In this document: positions 1 through 8,483 of the stretch, in pieces
Layout of the letters: each line of letters begins with the position of its first letter
Numbering within the stretch: position 1 is the stretch's first letter
Assembly (NCBI RefSeq): GCF_015352985.1
Contig: NZ_JACYXF010000038.1
Span: forward strand, 1 to 55,900
Reading direction: 5' to 3'
DNA length: 55,900 nucleotides
Origin: Noviherbaspirillum malthae
GTDB lineage: Bacteria > Pseudomonadota > Gammaproteobacteria > Burkholderiales > Burkholderiaceae_D
Notes under the pieces: model-generated
Database searches by the model: none
Told to the model about the DNA's origin: nothing
Seen by the model: only the letters and a program-made list of their open reading frames with translations
Program-made: the position numbers and the translations under genes

Positions 1-128
1 TTGAAAAAGACTGGAAGATGCCGCAGCGGACGTGGAAACAGGCGGCCAATCAGTTCGCCATCATGTTCGGCGAGCGCTTCACCAACGCTATCAACTAACC
101 CGGCCCCGCACACAAATATCCTGACAGG
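1..128 (+). mobile_element. Right end of an IS256-family insertion sequence (partial)
   Basis: This is the tail of an insertion sequence whose body lies left of the window. It holds the last codons of a mutator-type transposase, then about 30 bases of non-coding end containing CACACAAATATCCTGACAG, which resembles the terminal inverted repeats of IS256-family elements. The integrase reading frame becomes recognisable right after it, so the element appears to have inserted into that gene. The exact right boundary (about 125-131) is inferred from that junction, since the other end is not visible. Confidence 0.6.
3..98 (+). CDS. IS256-family transposase, C-terminal fragment
   Basis: Read in the frame starting at base 3, the first 31 codons give a peptide containing MPQRTWKQAANQFAIMFGER and then a TAA stop at 96-98. 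This tryptophan-rich tail with QFAIMFGERF is typical of the C-terminus of mutator-type (IS256-family) transposases, which move DNA by a DDE mechanism. Only the tail is present, so no catalytic residue can be checked. Whether the full element is intact cannot be judged here. Confidence 0.65.
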   Translation, partial: EKDWKMPQRTWKQAANQFAIMFGERFTNAIN

Positions 129-438
129 TCCTACGTCGAGGACTGTTCCACTATCGACACGAGCCACCGATATACTTCGCGCACTTCCTCGATCTTTCGA
201 GAGACGAGTCTTTCCAGTTACACCTGAATCAGTCAAGAAATCCTTTTCTCGTGCATGTGAACGAGCCGGGATTGAGAACGTGGTTTTCCACACATTGAGG
301 CATGAGGCAACCAGTCGCCTTGCTGAGAAGTTACCGAATGTGATTGAACTCGCGGCAGTGACTGGACACAAGGACCTAAGGATGTTACAGCGTTACTACC
401 ATCCACGTGTTGACGACTTGATCCGAAAAATTGGCTAG
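129..438 (+). pseudogene. Tyrosine-family site-specific integrase, C-terminal remnant
   Basis: About 100 residues of the C-terminal catalytic domain of a phage/island tyrosine recombinase remain. The second catalytic box is visible as HTLRH, followed by TGHKDLRMLQRYYH, which contains the third-box histidine and the nucleophilic tyrosine. The N-terminal arm-binding and core-binding domains and the first catalytic arginine are missing. The reading frame is interrupted upstream by the IS256-type element end, so the protein is surely inactive. A functional relative would have integrated the island at a tRNA gene, and the tRNA-Val at the far island edge is the obvious candidate target, though that link is inferred. 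Confidence 0.8.
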
Positions 439-726
439 TATTGCTGAAATGCAGTAAGTCAGACTCAACCCGCCAGCACCTGTCAGATTTTGACGCGCCT
501 TGAAGCTAGCCGAACTTCCGAGTTCGGCCACAAGCAGACATCCGTAAAGACAAGCGATTGACTCTGCCGAGTCCACCTACACAGATTCAAGCGCAAATTT
601 GCTTAAGAGCATCTCTTGCATGAAAGATAACCTAGACTCGCATCAGCATGAACGGCCCGATCTCGCCTGAGTCTACCCGTACAGAAGACGCAATTGGAAT
701 AATGACATTCTGATGGGAGACCATAT
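439..726. other. Intergenic region without a recognised gene
   Basis: These 288 bases separate the integrase remnant from the sensor kinase gene. I see no convincing reading frame, RNA or repeat. A Shine-Dalgarno-like GGGAG (about 715-719) lies before the kinase start codon. Confidence 0.5.
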
Positions 727-1884
727 ATGACTCTGGCGAGCGATCAGGACAAGGCACCAGGAACTTTGTCTCACACCGCCAAGCAGATGCTTAGTCTGCA
801 GGAAGCCGTGTTTGCCGCATGGATGCAGCGGGTGCGGACCGAGGTGCAACAGGCTAACACTTTGGCCGAGCCAATTCTCGTCAACACGCCGCTTACACTC
901 TATGACAACCTCGTCCAAGCAATTTCGGATCAGCACTCCCGCGACGGAGTAGGAGTGGCTGTGACAACGGTGGGAGCGGAACACGGAGGGGAACGAGCGA
1001 GACTGACCAATTACGATATTGCTGCGGTAATAGCCGAGTACCAGCACTTCCGCTGGACTATCTTCGATGTGCTCAAGCAGAACGACGTCGCGATCACCGA
1101 GGACCAGATTCGCATCATCAATGAGGCAATCGATACAACGATCCGGGATGCGGTTACCGCGTTTTCGCTGGCGCAGTCTATCTTCCGGGAGAGGTTCGTG
1201 GCCGCAGTCGCCCATGACCTCAGAACGCCTTTGGGCGCCATATCGCTTACCTCTGAACTGATCCGAGTGAGCACTGAGCCGAGGCACATGCACGAACTGG
1301 CCGGGCAAACCTTGTCGCATGTCGCCCGCATGGACGGGATGCTCAAGGATCTGCTCGATGCCGTCGCTTTCCAAAATGGCGCACGGCTGTCGCTGCGCCT
1401 GGCGGAATTCGATATATGGGATGTCATCCACGAGGCCTGCGCACCGAACCTGGTCGGCAGCCGGCCGGTCCACCGGGAGGGCAGTTCTGTTCGGGGCTGG
1501 TGGGACCGGGATAGCATGAAGCGGGCGGTGGAGAATCTGATCGGCAACGCAGTCAAGTACGGTGACGCGAACCGACCGATCACCATCAGAAGCGTGGCGG
1601 CCCACCAGCGCATGATCCTGACCGTGCATAACGAAGGAGATCCGATTCCGCCGGACCAAATCGAGTCTGTGTTCCAGGTGTTTCAGCGAACGAAACTGGC
1701 AAAGGAAGGCAACAAGCGAGGGTGGGGACTTGGTTTGCCCTATGTACGGAGTGTGGCCGAAAGCCACGGTGGCAGCATCGGCGTGGACAGCGGGGATGAC
1801 CGTGGAACTACGTTCACCATCGATATACCCATCGACTCGCGTCCTTTCCAGGCAGCTCCAGTTCTCTCCGAAAAACTGGATTAG
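727..1884 (+). CDS. Soluble sensor histidine kinase
   Basis: This 385-residue two-component kinase has no membrane segment, so it should sense a cytoplasmic signal. Residues 15-145 form a helical N-terminal region like the RsbRD-type sensor domains found before many histidine kinases. The H-box AAVAHDLRTPLG places the phosphorylated histidine at residue 163. The ATPase part shows the N-box (LIGNAVKYG) and glycine boxes (GWGLGLPYV, GTTFTIDIP). A GGGAG ribosome-binding site precedes the ATG. It faces the response regulator and KaiC-like genes, which are transcribed toward it from the right, and likely acts on that receiver. The family is secure; the cognate partner is inferred. Confidence 0.9.
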   Translation: MTLASDQDKAPGTLSHTAKQMLSLQEAVFAAWMQRVRTEVQQANTLAEPILVNTPLTLYDNLVQAISDQHSRDGVGVAVTTVGAEHGGERARLTNYDIAAVIAEYQHFRWTIFDVLKQNDVAITEDQIRIINEAIDTTIRDAVTAFSLAQSIFRERFVAAVAHDLRTPLGAISLTSELIRVSTEPRHMHELAGQTLSHVARMDGMLKDLLDAVAFQNGARLSLRLAEFDIWDVIHEACAPNLVGSRPVHREGSSVRGWWDRDSMKRAVENLIGNAVKYGDANRPITIRSVAAHQRMILTVHNEGDPIPPDQIESVFQVFQRTKLAKEGNKRGWGLGLPYVRSVAESHGGSIGVDSGDDRGTTFTIDIPIDSRPFQAAPVLSEKLD

Positions 1885-2126
1885 GACGTCACGCCCGAAC
1901 GGCCATTCGGGGTCGAGTCCAGTATTATCGGTCGCTCCGAGAACGGCCATTTCCAGTCGGCCAAGTGAATTGCTCAACGCTTCGCTTCACAAAAATTGCT
2001 GAAGATGAATTGACGGCTTGCCGGGCAAAAGCGGACGGTCAATGTTAGTTAGCCGGGAAGCGGAAGGCCCCAAGCTTCGTTAAGCCCAACGATACATAAG
2101 GAGCGATTGGCCGACGAAGTGAATAG

Positions 2127-2537
2127 TCAAGCATCGTTCAGCATGCCCTCAACAGCATTCAGTAAGGCGGAAAATTTTGCCGGCTTTTGCACGAACAAGT
2201 CATGCCCGCTTTTGCGCAACTTCTGTGGGTCGGGCAATGCGCTCATCAAAATAATGGGAATTTCAGCAGTCTTCGGATTGCTTCGTAGAAGGCGTACCAG
2301 CTCGATCCCGTCCAACACCGGCATCATGCAGTCGGACAGCACGATGTCAGGCGGTTCCGAATCGATCAGGTTGAGGGCTTGTCGGCCATTTGCGGCGGTA
2401 ACAACATGGAAACCATGTAACTCAAAAAGGAGAGAATAAACCGCTGTGATATCGATTTCATCATCAACTATCAGGATGCGCTTTTTCTTCTCTACAACCG
2501 TGTCGTCGCCGACTGTCGATGTTGTGTCGTCCGACAT
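2127..2537 (-). CDS. Single-domain response regulator (receiver only)
   Basis: This 136-residue protein is one CheY-like receiver domain with no output domain. The acidic pocket is Asp25-Asp26 (LIVDDE), the phospho-acceptor is Asp69 in VLSDCMMP, and the switch Ser99 and conserved Lys118 (QKPAK) are present. A charged extension of about 18 residues precedes the domain. It starts 4 bases after the stop of the KaiC-like gene on the same strand, so the two are almost certainly co-transcribed. A plausible role is to relay phosphate from the nearby soluble kinase to, or in concert with, the KaiC-like ATPase. Confidence 0.92.
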   Translation of the reverse strand: MSDDTTSTVGDDTVVEKKKRILIVDDEIDITAVYSLLFELHGFHVVTAANGRQALNLIDSEPPDIVLSDCMMPVLDGIELVRLLRSNPKTAEIPIILMSALPDPQKLRKSGHDLFVQKPAKFSALLNAVEGMLNDA

Positions 2538-2541
2538 ACCT

Positions 2542-4005
2542 CTACTGCGCCTCCTTGGAGCGCAAGTCGCTACGCCCTAGCGCAGTAACCCGATCCCCAA
2601 TCGTGATACCGGTGTCGGAAATGATCATTTCATAGCGCGACGGATCATAACCGCCTTCACGCAACTTCACGATGGATATCAGGCGACGGTCCACGCCGCC
2701 AATCTCCGTTGCCTTCGCCAATACCATGTTTTCGTACAAAACCGATTCTGACGAGTCGGAGCGTCCGTACGATTCCTTAAAATATGGCAGTTCTTGGGTG
2801 ATGATTGTCGTTACATTACGGACGCGAAGTCCATTGACCAAGGCAATGAGGAAGGAACGAATGCGTTCTCGGTGAACCGCAACGTCGTGAAAACCTTCTA
2901 CACCATCGATAAACAGACGCGTTACCTTGCGGCGATCAATGTTCTCAAAGAGTTCCGCCGCTAGCCGGTCCATCAGGACCTCCAGTGGCAAGTACCACAA
3001 CATTTCGAGCCGGCCGTCGCGCATGGCATCATCAAGATCGATGCCGACCGCTTTAGCCTTATGGACTAGTCGAGGCGGAGATTCGAAGAAGCCGAGGATC
3101 AAGCAAGGTTCGTTGTCGCGCAATGCTTGTTGGATGAAGTGCAAACCCATTATGGTCTTGCCGACACCTGGAGTACCGATAAGATTGGTTATGGATCCAT
3201 GCGCAACGCCGCCCTTCGTTAACGCATCCCAAGCCGGAATGCCAAAGGCCACCCGCTTGTCCGAGGCAGTCGAGGCAGTATTGGTACGGGTAGCAACGGC
3301 TTCCAGCCGTGGATAGACCACCACGCCGGTCTGGATTACTTCGAAAACGTGCTTCCCAAGCAGGTGATCAGCACCCCGCGCCTTGTACACCCGCATTTCC
3401 CGGATAGTGCGTACACCGTCTCCATACTGGCTAAGTTCGACAAGCCCGTCGACCAAAGTGTTTTCGGACTCGGCGATATTGCCTTCGATTGGGGAGAGCA
3501 GAAAGGTCGTGCATTCCATCGCAGCGACCAAGGCATTCAAGGAGTGCATGAATTCGGACAGCGCGAGATCAGACGGCCGCGAGTCGCGCACCGAGCGGAA
3601 GCCGTCAATGATCATGACATCCGGCTTGTGCTGGTTTAGGCAAGTGGAAAGAAAGGTCAACAATTCACGCAATCCACCTTGAGCTAAGGCTGGATAGCCA
3701 CCGAAGAAGAGCACTTGACGCCCGACTAGGCTTCCATCGAAGAAGGCAAAGTTTGCGAGATGCCCCAACAACTTCGCATGTGATTCCGCGATCAGCGTAA
3801 CGACTAGGACTTTCCTACCTTGCTTTGCCTGAATAAAGCCGATCTGACAGGCCAATGTGGTCTTGCCGCTGCCGGCCAAGCCCTGAATCAGGTATAGGTG
3901 TTTGGCTGGAAAGCCGCCGCCGAGCACGGTATCAAAGCCGGGGACTCCAGTAACTAGCCTTGCATCGCTTGAACCGACCGCCGTGTGTTTTTGCGCTTGT
4001 TCCAT
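2542..4005 (-). CDS. Double-domain KaiC-like ATPase
   Basis: This 487-residue protein has two RecA/RAD55-type KaiC domains in tandem. Walker A motifs are GLAGSGKTT (42-50) and GTPGVGKT (277-284), with Walker B strands VMIID near 130-134 and TRLFIDG in the second half. The length is close to cyanobacterial KaiC, but no kaiA or kaiB lies nearby. In other bacteria such KaiC homologues sit with receiver proteins and kinases and are linked to stress responses rather than to a clock. The C-terminal region around KLREGGYD differs from the classic KaiC autophosphorylation segment. It overlaps or nearly abuts the response regulator downstream, so joint signalling is likely. Confidence 0.9.
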   Translation of the reverse strand: MEQAQKHTAVGSSDARLVTGVPGFDTVLGGGFPAKHLYLIQGLAGSGKTTLACQIGFIQAKQGRKVLVVTLIAESHAKLLGHLANFAFFDGSLVGRQVLFFGGYPALAQGGLRELLTFLSTCLNQHKPDVMIIDGFRSVRDSRPSDLALSEFMHSLNALVAAMECTTFLLSPIEGNIAESENTLVDGLVELSQYGDGVRTIREMRVYKARGADHLLGKHVFEVIQTGVVVYPRLEAVATRTNTASTASDKRVAFGIPAWDALTKGGVAHGSITNLIGTPGVGKTIMGLHFIQQALRDNEPCLILGFFESPPRLVHKAKAVGIDLDDAMRDGRLEMLWYLPLEVLMDRLAAELFENIDRRKVTRLFIDGVEGFHDVAVHRERIRSFLIALVNGLRVRNVTTIITQELPYFKESYGRSDSSESVLYENMVLAKATEIGGVDRRLISIVKLREGGYDPSRYEMIISDTGITIGDRVTALGRSDLRSKEAQ

Positions 4006-4284
4006 TGGTTATTCAAAAAAGTGTGCCTGCGCAACAGGGTGAAGCCGAATTAGGCGTTCCGCCGATCGGAATTATTTGCAAGTCTAACAGGTCCTTGCGG
4101 ATCCATTCGCAATCGCTTGCTGAAGCCAGTGTGGGTGAAACAGCGTGCGTTACGTTGATAAAGGGAAATAGTCCGATGATCGAGGAAAGGATGGCAGGAG
4201 CGTCGATGACCGTTTTGGGTCGAACTCGGAAGTTCGTAATCTGACACACTCTGTCCGAGCAAGTCACAACTTATACAGTTGAAA
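4006..4284. other. Intergenic region upstream of the KaiC-like gene
   Basis: This 279-base stretch lies between the primase-helicase stop and the KaiC-like start on the same strand. It must hold the promoter for the kaiC-like/regulator pair. I see no strong Shine-Dalgarno sequence before the KaiC-like ATG and no convincing gene. Confidence 0.4.
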
Positions 4285-7200
4285 TTACAGCAATTTTTCG
4301 TTATTCAACTTCAACGCTTGTTCGAGTTTATTGCAAGTTCCGAAAACAAAGTAGTCCCTCGCCCAACGGCATCCATTGCTATACCGCCCTTCGAAGGACT
4401 GCTTCGTCATTCCAGCAATAGTCAACTCGGCTTCAATCTGGGGCTTCTTCGTTTTCACCTGACGACGCGTAAGTCCCAACTGATCTGCAAGTTCGCCCTC
4501 TTTAACTTGGAGATATCCACGTTCTTTGATCTGGTCAAGAGTCTCCGGAGACAGCAGCGTTGATACCGGCTTCGGTAATGCCGTGGGATTGCCGAAATGA
4601 TCCTCATACGAAAAAAATCCTGTTACTTCTGTGTCTAGGCTGAGATTTTCGTTCGCGAAAACGAAGATGTCCTTCTTGCATCCGTGAACCGGGCGTGCCC
4701 GACCAATCGCCTGCAACGTCTCTGACAATGAGAAGTGCTCATAGATGGCTTGATGGTTGCTGTCGCCAGCGATGTAGCTGTTTAGCTTATAGACTGATCC
4801 ATCCTTCATTCGAACAGGCAAGTTCGCATACGCACTTTGATGCTTGTCCTTGTGATCGAAGATTGCCCGGGCAAGGTTCCCGGAAGCGGTAGTTGGTAGA
4901 AAATGTCTGCCAACTACAAGCAGACAATCTACTTCCTCAAATCCATTGATACCCCGTAGATTGCCGAAGTATGTGAAATGATGTGCATCGATTTCTGCCG
5001 CCAGCTTCTTGTAAAAATCGTCTTCACCTTGTCGAACGCCCTTGTACGTAATCAAGCCAACGTTCTTGTACGAGGTTGCGATCTTTTTCAAGCCGGCAGC
5101 CACAGCCTTGAACTTCTCGGGGTTTGCCAAAGAGTCTTTCGTAAGCGTCTTGTCTGACATTTGGTAAAGGTTGACGTCATCTTTCGATTTGATGGCAATC
5201 CGATGGAACGGCACCCTCGGTAGAAGCTGCCGTACGACCTCCCTGTTTGCTGTCGCGTCGAGGAATAGCGTGGGCACATCCGCATACCTGTCCGCCGCCG
5301 TCTTTACCTGTAGCCAAAGAATTGCATCACTTTCCACCCACATTCCATCAAGCAAGGAAGCCTCTTCAGTCCTACAGAACTCATGCAGTTGATGAAAAAT
5401 AGCCGAGAAGCGGTTCTTCATATCTTTCTTCTCGGAAATATATATATCTGTTTCAGTGAATTTTTCTGATCGTCGATAATTGAACCGGCTGTCGGAAAAT
5501 ATGGCACTACGATGTTCCAAGGCTGCTTCCTTCAACGACTTTCCGCTGTTGACACTTTGAATTACTTGACGAAGTGACTGAAATTGAGATGCCATTGTTT
5601 CGCGGTCTGGATATCGGGACGATGTAAATATGTTCTCGTCGATTACTATATAGTCCGGTACCCAGCCATTCCTTCGATCCTTCGGTCTGTAACCATCACC
5701 GTCGCGTTGCGCGCCGTGAAACCACACTGACTGTTGGTTCGACCATTCGTGATGTGTCATGACCCGGATATTTCCAAGAGGGTTGTTAAATTGTGCGGTG
5801 TAGTGGCAGTCGCCTTGCAAGTGGCAACCTCTTAGGCATTCAGCAAGAGGCATGCTGACATCACTGTCTGTGTATTTCTTGAGCAGTACTCGGTTTTCGC
5901 AAAGGGAATCTCGACCCTTTAGTGCGACAACATTGCCACCTTTGAACTTGTCCCTAAAAGTCGTAGCTGTTCTAGCGTTCTCGGTCTTTATTGCATTGAA
6001 ACGCTCAACAATCTCGGTCGCGAGTTGATGGGTTGGCACCAAAAACAGGACATTCGTATTCCACGGCACTTCCTTCGCAAGAATTTTCAGGATTGTTTGC
6101 GTCTTGCCCGCACCAGCCGTCACGTTGATGAATTGAGACCGTTTATTGACAATGAAGTCATGGACGATGTCCGTCAGTTTTGCCTGTGCCTCTTCCACAG
6201 TCGATAGTGGTTCCAGAACCAGATCACATGGTTCAGGAGTGACCTTCCATCGCTGCTTTCCTGTTGGCCCGGTATATCCATGTTTCCGGGCGATGGACCA
6301 CAAGAGCGCGATGCTTCCGTACTCCGCACGCTGTAGGCACTCTTCAAGTTGGCGCGACAACTTTTCATGATCATCGGTTAACCAGTGGTTCTTCAGTAGT
6401 GGAATCCCATCGGCATGTAGCATCCCGAGAACACACAAGTTCACAGAACGCCGATCATCGTACTTCAGGGTTCGCGGAATTTGGTCGAGTGCAAGCTGTA
6501 CTGCAGCAGTATCCGAGGGGCCCCCCGCTACAATCAAATATTCCACGGGACTGAATACGCATTGGTCGTCGACCGGAAGAGCAACACATTGGTCTTGAAA
6601 GAACGCGTCGGGGTCATGCGAAAGCCAGCAAGATTGGCGAATACTCTGAACACTATTGTCTAACTCGAATGTGACCGACATCGATTGCTCGACGTACTTC
6701 TTGCAAATCTTGTATGCCTGCTTGAACCGCACTTTCATACTTTCCACACCACTGCCTTCAACGTGCGAGAAATCGGTCAAGATTCCAAATTTCAGCCCTC
6801 CACGCGGCGAAGTGAAGGCATATAAACATTCCGGAAGGCGGATGACCTCTTCCTTCAGACGAGAGAAATTCAGTCCACGGTTGTCTTTGGCATCAATATC
6901 GAACTGAACAACGCCGGTAGGGACACTGTCATCTGACACCTTTCCTTGACTGTCCAGCACAATAGACGGAAGAAATGCCGGAAGACTAGCCTTTAGTTCT
7001 TTCGTCCGTTCATCGGCTGTCTCCTGCCTAATCTGGTCAGTCAATGCCTTGTACCTGTCGCTGCGGACAAGGTCTATGATTTCTTCAACGGTTGTCTGTT
7101 TCGCCGCATCCTGGTTGAAGATGGAGTCGACAAAGCTTGCATAAATAGTTGCACTCATACGGTGTGGTGGCTGTGTGTGAATTAGAACCCTTTCGGATGC

Positions 7201-7323
7201 AGGTCCGGAAGGGTTATTTTTTATATACGACCCATCATGTATTCGGCCAATCTTGAAGCCCCTGCGGGGCAGCCTGTCGGCCTGCACTTCCTTTGCTTTC
7301 CATTCGAGATATCCTGCAAACAT
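4285..7323 (-). CDS. Primase-like/SF2 helicase fusion protein of a mobile element
   Basis: This protein is up to 1012 residues long. The N-terminal third resembles the VirE/BT4734-like primase-type domain, with VVQFDIDAKDN and the FTSPRGGLKFGI block. The middle and C-terminal parts are a superfamily 2 helicase: Walker A TAGAGKTQT, Walker B YIVIDENIF and motif VI QAIGRARPVHG. A helix-turn-helix-like segment (LADQLGLTRRQVKTKK) sits near the end. Such fusions drive replication of plasmids and integrative elements. Two starts are possible: ATG at 7323, right at the foot of a large palindrome, or ATG at 7158. Neither has a strong ribosome-binding site. A 12-bp hairpin lies between them. Confidence 0.8.
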   Translation of the reverse strand: MFAGYLEWKAKEVQADRLPRRGFKIGRIHDGSYIKNNPSGPASERVLIHTQPPHRMSATIYASFVDSIFNQDAAKQTTVEEIIDLVRSDRYKALTDQIRQETADERTKELKASLPAFLPSIVLDSQGKVSDDSVPTGVVQFDIDAKDNRGLNFSRLKEEVIRLPECLYAFTSPRGGLKFGILTDFSHVEGSGVESMKVRFKQAYKICKKYVEQSMSVTFELDNSVQSIRQSCWLSHDPDAFFQDQCVALPVDDQCVFSPVEYLIVAGGPSDTAAVQLALDQIPRTLKYDDRRSVNLCVLGMLHADGIPLLKNHWLTDDHEKLSRQLEECLQRAEYGSIALLWSIARKHGYTGPTGKQRWKVTPEPCDLVLEPLSTVEEAQAKLTDIVHDFIVNKRSQFINVTAGAGKTQTILKILAKEVPWNTNVLFLVPTHQLATEIVERFNAIKTENARTATTFRDKFKGGNVVALKGRDSLCENRVLLKKYTDSDVSMPLAECLRGCHLQGDCHYTAQFNNPLGNIRVMTHHEWSNQQSVWFHGAQRDGDGYRPKDRRNGWVPDYIVIDENIFTSSRYPDRETMASQFQSLRQVIQSVNSGKSLKEAALEHRSAIFSDSRFNYRRSEKFTETDIYISEKKDMKNRFSAIFHQLHEFCRTEEASLLDGMWVESDAILWLQVKTAADRYADVPTLFLDATANREVVRQLLPRVPFHRIAIKSKDDVNLYQMSDKTLTKDSLANPEKFKAVAAGLKKIATSYKNVGLITYKGVRQGEDDFYKKLAAEIDAHHFTYFGNLRGINGFEEVDCLLVVGRHFLPTTASGNLARAIFDHKDKHQSAYANLPVRMKDGSVYKLNSYIAGDSNHQAIYEHFSLSETLQAIGRARPVHGCKKDIFVFANENLSLDTEVTGFFSYEDHFGNPTALPKPVSTLLSPETLDQIKERGYLQVKEGELADQLGLTRRQVKTKKPQIEAELTIAGMTKQSFEGRYSNGCRWARDYFVFGTCNKLEQALKLNNEKLL
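7186..7222 (+). terminator. Hairpin with T-tract, antisense to the primase-helicase N-terminus
   Basis: A 12-base-pair stem (AACCCTTTCGGA with TCCGGAAGGGTT, one G-T pair) closes a six-base loop, and on the plus strand it is followed by A and six T. It has the form of a factor-independent terminator for rightward transcription. No plus-strand gene ends here, so it could stop antisense RNA, or it may only be a hairpin in the leader of the helicase if that gene starts at 7158. Confidence 0.45.
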
Positions 7324-7331
7324 CAGTTCAC

Positions 7332-7440
7332 GCGGGACTATACTTGAATGGAGAGATCACAAAAATGGTTCGCTTTTTCTATATATATTACTGGCGTAAT
7401 GATCCGTTTTTGTGATCTTTCCATTCTTGTCTAATCCCGC
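7332..7440. repeat. Large imperfect inverted repeat upstream of the primase-helicase (candidate origin or operator)
   Basis: Two 37-base arms (7332-7368 and 7404-7440) match at 31 of 37 positions when one is reverse-complemented. The best-conserved parts are GCGGGA, GAATGGA and AGATCACAAAAA. The 35-base centre is AT-rich (CTATATATATTA) and contains a smaller dyad ATTAC-TGGC-GTAAT. It starts 9 bases upstream of the first possible start codon of a replication-type primase-helicase. That fits an origin with a melting region, or a large operator. Function is inferred from structure and position only. Confidence 0.6.
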
Positions 7441-7558
7441 GAACGTGCGACTGCAGGCCGATATAGAAGATGTGCGCGAAGCGGCGGCACGAAGTGACGC
7501 TTCAAGATGAAGACAAGTTGTAATGATGGGTGCTCTTGCCTGAACGAGTCCGAATTCG

Positions 7559-7587
7559 TTGTCAGACTGGCCAACGATCTGTATACT
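7559..7587 (+). promoter_or_regulatory. Sigma-70-type promoter for the structured RNA
   Basis: TTGTCA at 7559-7564 and TATACT at 7582-7587 are separated by exactly 17 bases, each one base from the sigma-70 consensus. Transcription would start near 7594 and run into the structured region and terminator just downstream. Confidence 0.6.
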
Positions 7588-7593
7588 TGTATA

Positions 7594-7723
7594 CCTACAT
7601 TAAGATCGGGTCGACACCCCTCCAACCTGCCACACCGGGCAAGGTGGTCTGCGAAAGCAAATGTGGCTTCAGTGAAGAAGCAACCAAACGGAAGTGTCGA
7701 CCTCCCACTGTGGAGGTTTTTTT
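7594..7723 (+). ncRNA. Structured small RNA or attenuator candidate, about 130 nt
   Basis: Between a good promoter and a clear terminator lies a stretch with several nested helices and no convincing reading frame. GGTCGACAC (7609-7617) pairs perfectly with GTGTCGACC (7694-7702) and closes the structure. Inside are a CTGC-GAAA-GCA type hairpin with a GAAA loop and a GCTTC/GAAGC hairpin. The 3' strand of the closing helix shares bases 7700-7702 with the terminator stem, so the two cannot both form fully. That overlap resembles riboswitch or attenuator designs, but the next gene is about 250 bases away, so a free-standing small RNA is equally possible. Confidence 0.55.
7700..7723 (+). terminator. 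Factor-independent terminator of the RNA candidate
   Basis: ACCTCC and GGAGGT form a six-base-pair stem around a six-base loop, followed by a run of seven T (7717-7723). It ends the transcript predicted to begin near 7594. Confidence 0.75.
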
Positions 7724-7971
7724 ATGCGCGTGAATCTATCATCTTCCTCTGTACTTCTCGTGCCATCGTATGGTCCGCCGCACGCGGACCGTGGCTGCGA
7801 ACGCCGTAGATCAACGTCAGTGCGTCTTATCCATTGATACCTAATTCTGGTCGGACTAGCGTGGAAACTGGTCCACACCGCCTGTAATCCCTTCTGATGA
7901 CCGCTGCCATCTGCTGAAGCATACGGATGTCGCACCGTCGCCTATCATCAATCTTGCAGCAAGGAGACCAA

Positions 7972-8469
7972 ATGGTAAAAATCCTGACCGAAGAAGAGGT
8001 CACGCTCGTTAGCCTGAATGTGCATCTTCAGGACAGTGGTTTCATGACGACCATTCAATACGACGTCCGCATTCTGCTACATACGTCCAAAGGAATTGGT
8101 TACTACCTTACGATGGTCGAGGGGAAGAAGTTCATTCGCATCGGGACGTACCTCCCGCTGGATAAGATAAGACCAGAGGCAGAACGAAACGATTTCGAAC
8201 GTAGACTCAATTCCGAGATTTTTCTTCCGGTGTTTCGACTTGATGCCGATGGTGAACTTGACGTCTCGTATGTCATGACCTTTCAACATGGTCTGATTGC
8301 CGGACAATTCGTCTCGATCATCCATCGGTTCAGTTCGCTGTTGGACTACATCGTTACGGAACATAATTCGAACAACATCATTCGGTTCGACCAGATAGAT
8401 GCTGAGGCCGATGGTCAAGAATCGACCATTGACTTCAATGAACGACCAAACGGCATGCTTCTCAACTGA
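7972..8469 (+). CDS. YbjN-like protein of unknown function
   Basis: This 165-residue soluble protein starts at an ATG with AAGGAG eight bases or so upstream, which is why I prefer it to the in-frame ATG 45 bases earlier. The alternating strands, an acidic N-terminus and the block VSYVMTFQHGLIAGQF followed by a helix resemble YbjN-type domains, which share the fold of type III secretion chaperones and often assist or sense partner proteins. The resemblance is weak and read by eye. It lies upstream of a small ORF and an ADP-ribosylglycohydrolase on the same strand and probably shares their transcript. Confidence 0.6.
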   Translation: MVKILTEEEVTLVSLNVHLQDSGFMTTIQYDVRILLHTSKGIGYYLTMVEGKKFIRIGTYLPLDKIRPEAERNDFERRLNSEIFLPVFRLDADGELDVSYVMTFQHGLIAGQFVSIIHRFSSLLDYIVTEHNSNNIIRFDQIDAEADGQESTIDFNERPNGMLLN

Positions 8470-8483
8470 TAGAGGGAGACACC

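Noticed and set aside
2542..4005. True circadian kaiC
   Set aside because: No kaiA or kaiB nearby and the phosphorylation segment differs; better called KaiC-like.
4013..4267. 84-codon frame upstream of the KaiC-like gene
   Set aside because: No ribosome site or family signal, and overlapping frames of equal size exist; more likely promoter sequence.
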